Shown here one piece after another: positions 12,610 to 23,699 of a stretch of DNA of 64,000 nucleotides (the first letter of the stretch is position 1; the number at the start of each line of letters is the position of its first letter). The DNA comes from Rhizophagus irregularis. Its lineage: Eukaryota; Glomeromycota; Glomeromycetes; Glomerales; Glomeraceae. The DNA lies in NCBI RefSeq assembly GCF_026210795.1, contig NC_089444.1:2284501-2348500 (forward strand). The letters run 5' to 3'. The position numbers and the translations under genes are program-made. The notes beneath the pieces are model-generated. The model was given only the letters and a program-made list of their open reading frames with translations, made no database searches and was not told where the DNA came from.

Positions 12610-13190
12610 AATAATGCAAACTTGTAATTTATACTGATATTTTGTATTTCAATTATTAATAAGACTTTATATAATAAAAATAGTATTTTAATATTTTAAA
12701 ATATTGCATTATATTAAAAGATTTAAATTCCAAATAAAATTCCTTTTTCTATTAAATAAAAATTATTCTATTTTGAAAAAATAATAATATTTTTAAATAC
12801 CTTAACGATAGACAGTTATTTATTAATTTTTATAATTTATTATTTACATTAAAATTCTATTAAATAAAAATAATATTTTTAAATACCAGCAGTAGACCAG
12901 TTATTTATAATTTTTATATATTATTTCTATTCAATACTTTTATAATAGATATAAAAAATAAAAAGTTTTATTTTATAAATAAATATTGTAATAAATAAAA
13001 TAAGCAATATAAATATACTACTAATATATCAACAAATTTATATATATAATTTATATAAAGAATTATTTTATAATAAAAAAACTTATATATTTATTTATAA
13101 TTAAATAAAAGTTACAAAATTATAAATTAATTTAAAATAACAGCTATATACAATAATACAAATATATTAAATAAATAATTATATATATTT
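12610..13190. other. AT-rich spacer with an imperfect short tandem duplication
   Basis: There is no gene here. A roughly 90-bp AT-rich unit around 12765-12845 recurs around 12850-12935, sharing AATAATATTTTTAAATACC and GTTATTTA blocks. The rest is simple A/T sequence leading into the 3' end of the kinase gene. Confidence 0.45.
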
Positions 13191-13192
13191 TT

Positions 13193-14205
13193 TTAAACTA
13201 ATTTAATATCATCAGATTTATCATAATTTAGAAAATCTTCTGTAAAAGGATTAAGTAATCGAGATGTGTAAATAGCTTGTGAATGAGTAGCTATTTGATA
13301 ATTTTCAGTAAATGAAAGATTTGCTTTTCTGTATTCTTCTGCTTCCTTAAATTGCATTCCAATTTCTTCATTTTTTACAATAAAAGTTTCTTCTTCATAT
13401 GACTTATGAAATAATAAAATTAATTCATTTATTTTAATAGTACTTGGTCTATTAATAGAATTTGGATCCCAACACTTTTTCATTAAATTAATATAACATT
13501 TTGGTGCTTCTGGTTCATTTATTTCAGGTCTAATTCCATTACAAATATCTAATGCAAGTGATTTATCATGTTTACGATTGTAAAAAGGTTGTTTTTTAGT
13601 TGCTACAAAATACATTATCATACCAAAACTGTAGATATCTGCTGCTTGAGTATAAGGCTTTCCTCTCATTACTTCAGGAGCCACATAAGGCATAATTCCA
13701 TAAATTTTAGTTTCATTTATATTACCAACTTCTCTACATAATCCCATATCTGAAATTGATAAACTATCAAAACCGTTTATCTTATTTAAAAATAATATAT
13801 TTCCTGTATGAAAATCACGATAAACTAAATTTTTTTGATGAATTTCTTTAAGACCATTAATAATATTAAGTAATACTAATAATTTAACTTTCCAATTAAA
13901 AGATTTATAATTTTTATTTATCCAATGATTAAAATTGCCTCCCTTTGCATATTGGAGAACCATAATATACTCTTTTGTATTTGGATTTTGAGATATTCCA
14001 TATATCTTAAGAATATTACTTTTTTTATTTATTGAGTATCCTTTAACCTATTAAAATATAAATAATAAAACAAAATTATTTTATAATATTTAAATTATAA
14101 AGAACTTTTCTATTATAAATGATTTTTAAAAAAATTTCATACCTCAATTAAAAAATCATCAGTAATATTTTGGGAATTATCTAAACATTTCAAAGCAATT
14201 ACTTT
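13193..14205 (-). pseudogene. TKL-type protein kinase lacking the glycine-rich loop
   Basis: The main exon (13193-14047) encodes most of a kinase domain. It has YIMVLQYAKGGNF at the hinge, LVYRDFHTGNIL as the catalytic loop (Tyr in place of the usual His of HRD), ISDMGLCREVG in place of DFG, VAPEVMRGKPYT as the APE region, and MKKCWDPNSINRPS near the end of the domain. A 95-nt intron (14048-14142, GTATG...TAG) separates it from an upstream exon with IALKCLDNSQNI, which carries the VAIK lysine. The glycine-rich loop before that lysine is missing and the sequence becomes unrelated at about 14205. The C-terminal tail FKEAEEYRKANLSF and YTSRLLNPFTEDF is typical of the large kinase family of arbuscular mycorrhizal fungi. 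It is probably a truncated copy. A distant 5' exon cannot be excluded. Confidence 0.75.
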
Positions 14206-14219
14206 AAATAATCAACCTA

Positions 14220-14767
14220 TATTTAAGACAGAATTTGAATATAATTTTTTATATAAAAATATTTCATCTTACTTAGGAATTTCTGTATTAAATAAATTAG
14301 ATTCTTCAAATAATTCTCTTATTATAGGTCATCATTTTTTTAATGTTCAAAAAGATAACAAAATTGGAGCACGCACATTTTCTTATTGCTCAAAAAATAA
14401 ATATTGTGCCAATTTACCTAACTTTACTTTTTGTATACTTATTGTTTCAGGTTGTCCTAATTCTAGTAGTACTTTTGGTACAATTTCTTTTGAAAAACAA
14501 CTTTCAAGAAAACCTTATATTAATTTTACAAAATTTAATTTAGATTTTAATTCAATTTATATTAATTTGGTTTTCAAAAATGAAAGTTATTATCATCCAA
14601 TCTGTTTAAAACAAAAATCAAATCAAATTAAGATTAAATATCTTCGATACATAAAAAGTGATTGTTATACTTGTAAAAATAATACCTATAATACTTTAAA
14701 TATATCAGAAAAAGATATTAGATGTGTATACTTTGATCCATGTTATAAGCAGGTATTTTTGTGTTGA
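14220..14767 (+). CDS. Hypothetical extracellular-type protein, partial
   Basis: About 180 codons are open from 14220 in one frame without a stop, which is unusual in DNA this AT-rich. The translation includes NLPNFTFCILIVSGCP, FEKQLSRKPYINF, VFKNESYYHPICLKQ and RYIKSDCYTCKNNTY. It is rich in Cys, Asn and aromatic residues with several NxT/S sequons, as in a secreted or lumenal domain. The first ATG is at 14343, so the true start is probably in an upstream exon. The frame closes at 14765-14767. Alternatively a GTATTT donor at 14752 could splice to an acceptor near 14834 and end a few codons later. It is head-to-head with the truncated kinase. I do not recognise it. Confidence 0.4.
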
Positions 14768-14845
14768 TTTTTTATATTTGTTTTTTTTTGTTATTCATTT
14801 TTATTAACAACTAAAATAAATTCTATTTCTTAGTTACCTGAATAA

Positions 14846-15428
14846 ATTTATATCGGTTATAGTTATGTATATATTAATTTAGGAATTAACATTATTATCG
14901 TAGAGTAAATTAGGCCACTCTAATTATTAATAATTAAATATCCCCCTCAAAAATTTACATTTTATATAGATACTAAAAAAATGCAAAGTAAATGTATTCC
15001 CCCTCCACCCTCGAAATATTCAGTTTTTAAGTATAAATATTAATATAAATATAAAAGTTCGATAAATTCACATGATCGTTAATGCATATCAATATTCGGA
15101 TCATTTTATGCAATGCTGTGTTACCTGTTGAAGTTTTTTTTCTTTCTTCGCTCAAGTTCTTGTTTTCATTGTTAATTCTTTAAATAAACACGTACCTTTT
15201 TGAGTATAAAATTTCGTGTTAAATCATGACAGTAATAAGTATTGAACTCCTTGAACTTTATCTGAACTTTTAAGTTAGCTCTTTCTACAAGAAAACAGAA
15301 ATATTAATTTTTGTAAAGGCTACACATATTAGATGATTATGATATCAATAATCCTGCTTTAATATTTATAAGTAATGTTACAAATATTCATTTTCCTCCA
15401 GAACACTGTTATATAATCACATTATTAA
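14846..15428. other. Intergenic stretch, nothing identified
   Basis: There is no convincing frame or repeat. A cytosine-rich patch near 15000 and a CT-rich tract near 15140 are the only compositional features. Confidence 0.4.
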
Positions 15429-15713
15429 TTTAAGAATCCAAAAACTTGGGTGGTTTGGGGACGCTCATACAACTTCTGGGGTAGAGTAACCTTATCTGGT
15501 ATATTAATCCACATCGCAGTCAGTTTATTCAAACGATCATATCATTTTCCGAAATTTATAGAAGAATTACCAGAATATAAAGTAAATTCATCTTATAATC
15601 AATACTACAATAATTCACATCATATTAAAGAAATTCAAGCAAAAACTTTGAAACGTCATGTAGAAGCTCTAGAAAATTCATTAATTCAACCGTGGGCAAG
15701 TGATAAAAAATGA
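15429..15713 (+). pseudogene. Unknown partial gene with one hydrophobic segment
   Basis: An open stretch follows a possible TTTAAG acceptor and reads TWVVWGRSYNFWGRVTL, then the hydrophobic ILIHIAVSLF, then a polar part with FPKFIEELPEYKVNSS and ETLKRHVEAL-like helices ending QPWASDKK. It has no ATG start (a GTG lies at 15450), so it is an internal or 3' exon or a fragment. A TGA at 15711-15713 interrupts it: QQFIDEVCRIF continues in the same style beyond the stop. I do not recognise the family. Confidence 0.35.
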
Positions 15714-16024
15714 CAACAATTTATTGATGAAGTATGTAGAATATTTAGATAATGCAAATAATAGTACAGAGGGTTAGTCCTTTTGCTTAATTTTTTTATC
15801 GTCGTATTAAACATCACCTGATATGTGTATATAGTGATGATCACCAGTCACGATCTCAAAAACGCGTAAAAAGCTTTTACTCGAACCTTTCATATTGTTC
15901 TCCACGAGTGTATTACGCGCGCACATGATTTAATAATAATTCCATAGGTTCGCTATTCTCTTAATAAAAACAAAAACTCTTACTTGTTAACTATTTTCTA
16001 TAAATATTTCTACAATTGAGTTTC

Positions 16025-16316
16025 ATGAGCTTGGGTACTAAAAACAGTAACAGCGAAAAAGGCGAAAATAATGTAAAACAACTTGCTAAAATATTTTCGC
16101 TAGGTGAGTATTAATGATACAATAAATGAAAAGTTCAGAGAAAGCCATCTTTAGTAATCCTTTCATTACCATTTAGCTTTGAGAGATATTCCTAACTTCT
16201 TAAAAGAAAATGCGGACCTTCTTGTCAAAGTTATTGAAAATATGTGCACCGACGACCCAATTATGATCATTGAGTGGGCGGATCCCTTCCCTCGAAATGG
16301 AAGAAATCAGACTAAA
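16025..16316 (+). CDS. Small two-exon gene fragment, unknown
   Basis: An ATG at 16025 opens a 79-nt exon (MSLGTKNSNSEKG, KQLAKIFSL) ending at a consensus GTGAGT donor at 16104. It joins in phase to an exon at 16177-16316 that begins after a TTTAG acceptor and reads LRDIPNFLKENADLLVKV, MCTDDPIMIIEW and PFPRNGRNQTK, followed by a possible GTATTT donor. The two exons together give 73 residues in frame. I could not find a convincing third exon, so the gene is probably truncated or decayed further downstream. The family is not recognised. Confidence 0.4.
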
Positions 16317-16389
16317 GTATTTTTACATTGTTTGCTATTCATTGTTTGTTACTTTAAACTAATATGTACAAAATTATTTAGCGTTCGCT

Positions 16390-17004
16390 AATTAACTATA
16401 TTACAACACATGGAGGGGTAAACGAATTTAATTCCAGAATAATTTTCTCTTTCCGAAGTGGCCGCCAACTTACGGATTGCTTTAACGGCTTGCCAGACTG
16501 GTTGGTGTTAAGCTTTATTATTTTCTAGAAATATTTGCAATGTTTTTTAACTTTTTCAAATATAGGTGTAGACATGATAGAATTAATCTAAATGTTCTCG
16601 ACGTTGGATGTTGTTATTGTGCTACCAAAGTTACCGAACGTACTGCAGATCTAGAAAATTGTCGTTACGTTTTTAATATCTAGATTCATATATTATATTA
16701 TACATCTTTAGAAAAAATTAATTAATAATAGCTATATAAATGTATTATTCACGAAACATGTATTTTTAGTGCAAGATTAAAAAATTATTTGCTTCTTTGC
16801 AGTCTAAATATACTATTATATAATTTTTTTTGTGTGTATGTCCACGTATTTCATAGAGTTTAATCAAGGTGGTTGCTTTAATTATTACAAGAAAGATAAT
16901 CATGAGCGTGATGAAGTTCAGGAATAAAATCTAGTTAGCAGGAAATCTTGGACAGATATAATACAGGAAAAAATAGAGTTGGTATAGATAAAATCAGGCT
17001 AGCG
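16390..17004. other. Spacer with possible coding debris
   Basis: Short protein-like pieces (for example near 16435-16500 and 16600-16660) occur in different frames. They may be remnants of the preceding gene. Nothing here is open or recognisable. Confidence 0.3.
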
Positions 17005-17539
17005 CCCTATGTAAAGAAATTTTTTTTTAAAAAAAATCCCCTCCTATTTTAAAAGTTTTTAATATTATAAAAAAAATTAATATAATAAATACTCCACCCT
17101 TCAATTTTTACACTCAATAATACTTAAAAAAAATCGTAATTTTTTTTTAATATTCTTTTTAAACATAATTGTTTATTGGAACGGCCAATAACATTTGATG
17201 AAAAAGGTTCTTTGAATACACAATCGTCAATACTATGACTTCCAATAACATTCTGCAACAGATCTTTGCAAAAAAAAAATTTAAACTACCCGATGTAACT
17301 TCTTTAACTATTGGCCAAAATTCATATATATCATCCGATTGAATATTAGACCTGAGCTCACAAAGAAACTTAACTCAAGCTTTGGGTAAAACTTCTTCGA
17401 ATAAATATCGATTCCACTCAACCTTCAGACGCGCTAATCCCGAAAGGCAATATTTAATAACTAAATATAGAAATTTTATCAAAACATATAGCAGAGAATT
17501 AATTAGTTACCAGATCCTCATTGTCCGCTGCTGGCCAAA

Positions 17540-18201
17540 AGGAACGTCAATTAGTGCTAACCTGTTAATAAGTAATATAACCAATTATTTAAATCATAAA
17601 CAATATCAAATTGATTCTTTTATTGCAAAATATCCATGTACGGAAACGAGAAAAGGCATATTAATGGAAAAAGCAAAATAATTATTAATCAAGGGAACAG
17701 CCAGATCAACATTAGGAATAAATTTATAATCTCTTATATATTTACCGAAGTTCTTATGAAAATATGCTTTGGCTTTGAGTAAATCATCAAAATATAACCA
17801 TAGTTAATTTCTTTAGGATATCCTTTTCGTTGTCAAGAAAATGATGCGACATAAGACTTTCTAGTTGATTATGGTTATCAAGTTCTTTTGACTTGAGTGA
17901 TTTTATCATTGGTATAATTTTTTCAACTATCGAACGATGTTGTTTTCTAGTTGTTTTCTAACATTCTTCAACTGAATGGTGTAAAGTAATTCAGGTTCAG
18001 TAGCGTCTTTTTCAAATAAATAATTAAAAATAAAGTTTTTTTTAAAAGAAGCTGCATACCATTCATTTCTTTCAGTCCTATATTGGTTTGGAATTCCGAT
18101 TATGAAATTGGAATCAGTGATTCTGTATTTACCTATTATCTGTTATGAGAGAGAAAAATAATTAATAATGTGCAATTATTATTTAATGGTAAAGAAGACA
18201 T
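17540..18201 (-). pseudogene. Degraded unknown gene in the left inverted-repeat arm
   Basis: The minus-strand reading starts MSSLPLNNN at 18201 and then runs through several open but frame-shifted stretches: DSNFIIGIPNQYRTE, NEWYAASFKKNF, DATEPELLYTIQLKNV, KSLKSKELDNHNQ, MSHHFLDNEKDILKK, DDLLKAKAYFHKNFGKYI, NVDLAVPLINNYFAF and INMPFLVSVHGYFA. The same blocks, in the same order, are in the right arm (32198 onward), with different breaks. Conservation of protein-like text in both arms argues that this was a real gene. I do not recognise it. Transcription would run away from the central 12.5 kb segment. Confidence 0.5.
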
Positions 18202-18289
18202 AGCTAATTCCTCCTTTAGAATTAGCAGACTTTACCAATAACAAAGTTAGGATGTCTGCTTGAGTTGGTTATCAAGTGAACAAGTAAAA

Positions 18290-18458
18290 CAAGTAAAGAA
18301 AAAAATATAAAAAAAAAGAAATAAAAGAAATAAAAAAAAGAAAAAAGAAAAAGAAATAAAAAGAAATAAGAAATAAAAAAGAAAAAAAGAAATAAAAAAG
18401 AAATAAGAAATAAAAAAGAAATAAGAAATAAAAAAGAAATAAGAAATAAAAAAAGCAG
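18290..18458. repeat. Purine-rich low-complexity tract
   Basis: Irregular repetition of AAGAAATAAAAAAG-type units, almost free of C. The right arm has the complementary pyrimidine tract at about 31988-32105. An open frame on the minus strand here is a by-product of the composition. Confidence 0.8.
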
Positions 18459-18459
18459 G

Positions 18460-18522
18460 CTCCTAAGTCAACCTTGTGAACTCCCCGGCTCAATGGCAAT
18501 CCGTTCTAGATTTTCTTAGGAG
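18460..18522 (-). ncRNA. Foldable 63-nt module, copy A, left arm
   Basis: It begins CTCCTAAG and ends CTTAGGAG, which pair as an 8-bp closing stem. Inside are GAACTCCCCGG and CCGTTC, which can pair as a second helix, around a small GCTCA hairpin. One base of that hairpin is missing compared with the right-arm copy. Orientation is given as in the right arm, where it lies upstream of the degraded gene. That it is an RNA is inference. Confidence 0.4.
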
Positions 18523-18584
18523 TTACCCACTAAAAAAAATCACCCTTCACCCTTCACCAACCCAAGCAAACAAATCCAAGTATT

Positions 18585-18649
18585 CTCCTAAGTAAAATTT
18601 GTGAACTCCCCGGCTCAAATGAGCTATCCGTTCTAATTTTGCTTAGGAG
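18585..18649 (-). ncRNA. Foldable 65-nt module, copy B, left arm
   Basis: Second, diverged direct copy of the module. It keeps the CTCCTAAG/CTTAGGAG closing stem, an adjoining AAAATT/AATTTT extension, and the central GAACGG...CCGGGGAGTTC and GCTC-ATTT-GAGC pairings (read on the minus strand). The function is unknown. Confidence 0.4.
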
Positions 18650-18962
18650 CTACTCACTTTGCAAAATAAAAAAAAACACACCTCTTTTAAAGACTTCTAA
18701 GCCACTTTGCTCTCATCTAGAAAACCGGTAATGCTCCATTCAAAGAGCTTTCGTCTGTTGTCCGGTGAAGAATTTTAGAGAGGGTTTTTTTTTACTGTAG
18801 TATTTTTTAGAATGTTTTTTTTTAGAGAAGGCTGATAGTATATATATATGTTGAGAGTATATATATATTGTAAAAATCAAAATCGTGACTCGAGTAAAAA
18901 AAAAATCGCGACTCGCGATTCAACATGACTAATATTGATCGTCGCTCATGATTCTACTTTGG

Positions 18963-19640
18963 GCGCCTATCGATATCTATTATCGATATTAATACTATTA
19001 ATACAAACGTGTAAACTATTAGATACTGATATAGTCGCCTTATTAAATTCAAATTAAGTAAATAAAATAAATAAAATAGTTCCTTTTAATATATTTATAT
19101 CGTTATAATAAGTAATCATAAGAATTGTTAATTATTATTTTTTTTCAATTTTTTTAAGAATTTGAAGTCGTTTTAGAAATAAATTAATTATTTTATATAA
19201 TTTTTATTCTTTTTTTTTTGTTAGTAACGTATTTCTTTACTATTATTCTTTACTATTATTTATTAGATGATATTTTATGTCCGACATGATTATTTTAAAT
19301 AATATCTTGATTTTTAATCTAGATACGTCATACGCCTGACTTTTTATATGAAGTAAAAAAAAGATGATGTCAACATAAAAATTGATTCGATGATAGTTAT
19401 ATTTATACTGCAAATTATCTTATGAACGTTGATTACTATTGGTTAATCAAATATTTTTACACATTATAAAATTAATGTTACTTTATAAAATTTATTAATT
19501 ACAAATAAAATTACAATTTTTTATATTATCAATAACATTATTTTTTTTCATTGAGTCTAGTGGTTAAAATTACATCAAATTTGACTATATATGAGGAAGT
19601 AAGTTGGACCCCTCGATAATACACAATGATTTCTAATTTT
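18963..19640. other. AT-rich stretch without a gene
   Basis: A small TATCGATA-containing palindromic patch occurs near 18968-18990, followed by T-rich tracts. There are no convincing coding frames. Confidence 0.4.
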
Positions 19641-19689
19641 CGAATATTCCACATTTTTTTGTCAGCGTTGATGAAGGTAAAAAAAATAT

Positions 19690-20000
19690 TATTAATCAAA
19701 AAATTGTTAAAAGTGACTCAAATACAGGTACTTTTAAGGAATTGTATGATGTAATTACAAAAGATCTATACGAAGTGTTCATGTTTATATAGGAAAAATT
19801 GTTAATAAATGGTTTATGTTGAAGAGAGACTATATGGCGAAATTTCTTTAATGTATATAAGATTCGTTATTCAACCGGAAGAAGATAATGGTGAAAGTAG
19901 TTCTAGAAATCAAGAGATTCAACAAAATCAAACAAATATTTTTGACACCATGATGAAAAGAGCTCGTCATATGCAAAAAAAGAGAAGACATTTATTTTAG
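19690..20000 (+). pseudogene. Coding debris with a charged C-terminus, unknown
   Basis: Protein-like text appears in successive frames: IVKSDSNTGTFKELYDVITKDLYE (about 19703-19775), then IGKIVNKWFMLKRDYMAK, then RFVIQPEEDNGESSSRNQ and DTMMKRARHMQKKRRHL to a stop at 19998-20000. The frame changes mark decay. The Gln/Ser/Asn-rich linker and basic tail resemble the N-terminal part of proteins linked to fungal DNA transposons, but I cannot assign it. Confidence 0.35.
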
Positions 20001-20173
20001 GAATATTATATAGACACAATAAAATTTATTCTAAAAATTTAAAATTATTTGGTTTTTATTCTTTTATTATTACTCTGTAATAAAATATGTAAAATTGTAA
20101 TAAAATGCTTGCAAAAATATTAAAATTTGAATTTTCTTTATCTAACAATTGCTAATAATCAAAGTTAAAAATG

Positions 20174-21477
20174 CTAATAATCAAAATTAAAATCTTTTTC
20201 ACTTGGCTGTTGAAACTCAACCCCATTGTTATCACACACTTGTTTTATACACATGACTCTTTCATTTGCCAAGGTTGTCTTAAATTGTTTATATTTAATT
20301 TCTACTTCCTTATACGAGATCACTTCATTGCTTAAAATTATTTCTAGCCAAATTTCGAAATTTTGACAACCATTAATAGTACTAGTAAATTGCATCTAAT
20401 ATTCCATTTAATTCCAATGGAATTTATACCCTTTCAATACGGAATCCTCTCTGTTAAATTCTTTTCGTCCAATCGGCCATTGCTCTCCTTTATAATCTTT
20501 TTTGTAACCTGTGACTTGATTGTCTGATCTTGCTTACGAAGTTTAAAGTGCAAAATAGTTCTAACGTCCTATATGATCGTACCATAGAGACAAGGAATCG
20601 AAGTTGACGTCTACGAACAACTTCTTGGGAAATTGTATCTTTTACCAGACTACTGATTGAATACCAGACGCGTGATTATAAATTTTTTATAGCTTCTTTT
20701 AATTTTTAATTTGATATTTCTTTCTTCTTTATTCACGGATAAAAGAGACTCTAATGAATATGTTTGTTCACCCAAAAGTCTAAAATCATTATAGTAACAT
20801 CTGCCTCATCAATAATTGTAGTGCCAGAACCCAGAAGGAGTACTGAAAGAGCACCCTTAAAGGTAGAAAATTCGTTCTTATGATTAATAGAACTTAAGTA
20901 TTCTATAAGACGATTTCTATAATCTTCAGAATGTTTAAAAATCAAATTATCTCGTGCTGGGGGATTTTCAGGAAGTTTTTCACTATTAAAGTATTCAACT
21001 TTAATTCCAAGATCTCCAAACCTTTCGGTTATCTGAACCTATTCGACTAAATTATACGGAATTGAAATCTTGTTTGCTTTCGTCTCTAGAATGCTGGGAT
21101 CACTTGCTGATCTTACGTGTAACACACCGCCTGATTTTACAAGTTGTATTAAACCGATATCAACGTTCATTGTAAATGTTTTTACATCAGTTCCTTGTAA
21201 AACGTTCCATAATGCAAATGAAGTTGAATACATTTGTATTCAATTTATTGGTAACAGTTGCCGCAAGTTCAACATTATCTAGTAGAATATAACAAAACAT
21301 TAATAGAATGAACTAACGGCACAAATTCTTCATAATAATAATATACTATACCTTTCTTAATTTTTTTGGCTTTTTTAGCATCATCATTATTTTTCTTCTG
21401 TGCCTTTAAGAAAAAAAAAATCAGTAAAAAAATACCGATCATACAAATATATTAAACATACTTGTTGAGGAAGACAT
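20174..21477 (-). pseudogene. Degraded multi-exon gene of unknown family
   Basis: The minus-strand gene begins MSSST at 21477, has a GTATGT donor, and splices to a Lys/Asp-rich exon (KKNNDDAKKAKKIKK) and then, across another short intron, to NVELAATVTNKLN. It then shifts frame into SFALWNVLQGTDVKTF, IGLIQLVKSGGVLHVR and SDPSILETKANKIS (21039-21233). An in-frame TAG at 21036-21038 is followed by FGDLGIKVEYFNSEKLPE and GALSVLLLGSGTTIIDEAD. After further breaks come FPKKLFVDVNFDSLSLW, KGEQWPIGRKEFNRED and NGCQNFEIWLEIIL. Introns with good splice signals show it was a real gene. At least three disruptions show it is not intact. Confidence 0.55.
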
Positions 21478-21806
21478 TTTATTGTGGAATAAAGAAAATT
21501 TAAAGGGAGGAAGGCAAAGAAGAGTAATAAATTTGTAAAATATTTCGCATGGTCACATTATATTGGCGTGGTATGATGTGGCACGAAGTGCCACTCAGAT
21601 CATCAGATCATCATTATCAATGATCTTATACTATCTATATGTACATTCACTTGTCCATTGAATATAGGCAAGAATGTGTAGTTTTTCACGAAATTCATGT
21701 ACAATAAAATATTCAATTTTCCCAAATAATTCTTTATCTTCATACATATCAACCTTTTAAATATTATTTAAGTTAGTCAATAATATTTATATAAAAATAT
21801 ACAAAA

Positions 21807-22682
21807 CTAGATGAATACCGCGACATAATAATTGTTCCTTGCTATATCAGCTTTTCTTTGGATCCAAATGGAACTTATTATATGGCCATCTTTAATTCTG
21901 AGACGTCCAAATTTTCGTCCATTTGATTTAACGTTCTAATAAATTTAAATATTTAATAAATTATTTAAAATGTATAAATCTTACCTCCAATCTATTTTTA
22001 GGAGTGAAAATGTTTTTAATTGTTTAAGTTCACACACCGTTAAATTATAATCCCATTTAGGCCAGTAAAATTCTTCAATTTGAGTATCTAATGAAAAAAC
22101 TTTAATCTCTCCGAATAAAATTTAGATGATGATTCAGAAAATTGATTCGTTAGTTCCGGATAAACGAAAATTAAATGTTGAGGAAGTAAAATTCCACACA
22201 ATCGTTTCATGGGGAACTGCCAAAAGCTCTAGCATGGTCCACAATCCTTGATGCATTCCAAGAAATGATCGTTATGTTTGTAGCAATTTTAACGGTGTTC
22301 CGACCAAATGGTCTACGATGCTTTGTTTCTAATTCACCAACTGTAGTTGCCAAAAGCAAGTATGCATCATCTGACTCTGTATCAATATCTAACGTTGGAG
22401 ACACTTAGTTGTACAAGACTAATTAACAGTGCGAACCGAACTTCGGCGATAAAATATCAAATCAGAAAGATGAGAGAGTTAGCCACAGTCAGTCACTTTG
22501 ATGGATAAAGATCCCTTAAAAGTAGGTTTGAAACTCGTACAATTCCATTTCGTCATTTTTTGTGCTGCAGTTCCAACGAAAATATAGCGAAAAAAAAACA
22601 CTTCGGTAATAAAGTTCCTCGCATATTGATTCATTTTTTCCTTCGAAATCAAATTTAAAAATACAAATGATTTTCTCGCCAA
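21807..22682 (-). pseudogene. Degraded unknown gene with a retained intron structure
   Basis: Pieces include MARKSFVFLNLISKEKMNQ (22626-22682), DIDTESDDAYLLLATTV (22207-22404), CGILLPQHLIFVYPELTNQ, EEFYWPKWDYNLTVCEL and LKTFSLLKIDW. The last piece ends at a GTAAGA donor near 21985, and the following exon reads RKFGRLRIKDGHI and RKADIARNNYYVAVFI, ending at 21807. A one-base change in a T run near 22108 breaks the frame between the third and fourth blocks. I do not recognise the family. Confidence 0.4.
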
Positions 22683-22924
22683 TCCCGAATTACCACCAGG
22701 AACGCAATAGCCCTCCCTTTGAACGATCTATGTAATAAAATGGAGTCTTTCGAGAAAATAAAGTTTCAAGATCAGAAAAAATATCTTTCTAAGGACGCTA
22801 ATTATCTTAGCAGACAAAATTACGACGATGGAACCTAATATCGTACGTTTGTTTGCCCGCAGTAAATTTAACGATATCAATGGAAAAGTAAAATTTATGT
22901 TTTAGAACATGTACGTATATATAA

Positions 22925-23629
22925 GCATAGCGGACATGCTATATCACAACGTCGATCATTTGTAGATCATATTTATATTAATTATCATATTATTTAATTC
23001 ACATTTTAAAGCCTTAGGCGAATCCATAAACTTTATACTGAACTATTTATTTAATAGTTCGAAAATAGTATAGTGAAAATCGGTGTAACCCAAAAATTAA
23101 TGCCGATCATTTGCAGATCATATGGTAATTTGACGGGCAAAGCCACAGATGTTCGGGCGAACTCAGAAAATTTTACCATACATTCATCTACTATTTGGGA
23201 ATATGTGGTAAAATGAAACCACCTCAATTCGCTTGAAACTAAAGTTTTATATGTGCCAATTATGGTCAATGTTTTCATAAATAAGCAAAAAAAAAAAGTT
23301 ACTACTAGTAAAAATTCTCCAATAATAATGCGATTTTAATAAAATTTAATACATAGTAAATTTAAACTAACATAAAGTTGTTTGTAAAATTTAAGCATAT
23401 ATTATTATGTAGAATTTTTCATTTGACTATATAACAACATTTTTATTAAATTTAAAAAGTTGCTATTAGTAAAAGTTATTTAATATGTGTGCGATTCTAA
23501 TAAAAATTAATATACAGTAAAAACAAATTAAAGTTAAGTTAGTTGCAAAATTTGAACGTATATTATTAGTATAATGGGATAAATAATCGACAAATGATCG
23601 GCACAATAATGTGAGATGTCCGCTATGCT
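22925..23629. mobile_element. ~705-bp terminal-inverted-repeat element
   Basis: The ends are GCATAGCGGACAT and its inverse ATGTCCGCTATGC. After a short mismatch zone the inverted match resumes at CGATCATTTGTNGAT on both sides. TATATA runs flank the element. The interior is AT-rich with no transposase, so it is non-autonomous. A minus-strand 75-residue frame inside (23051-23278) has protein-like text (VDECMVKFSEFARTSV) that may be captured or chance. The superfamily is not assigned. Confidence 0.55.
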
Positions 23630-23699
23630 ATATATATATATATCAATGTGTAGCGGAATAAAAACAAAAACTATAACAAAAGACATAATATATGAGAAC

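Larger units (their letters stand above)
17005..18962. repeat. Left arm of a ~2 kb inverted repeat
   Basis: This arm matches the reverse complement of 31447-33620 over nearly its whole length. Outer boundaries are near 17005 (GTAAAG before a T/A-rich tract) and inner boundaries near ATTCTACTTT at 18953-18962. In order from the inner end it contains a CGCGACTCGCGATT patch, two ~64-nt foldable modules, a GAAATAA-rich purine tract and a degraded gene. The arm differs from its partner by many small indels, so the duplication is not recent. About 105 bp near its outer third are in the opposite relative orientation. Confidence 0.8.

Noticed and set aside
18272..18499. Minus-strand Phe-rich frame, and its counterpart at 31950-32177
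   Set aside because: Pure by-product of the low-complexity purine/pyrimidine tract.
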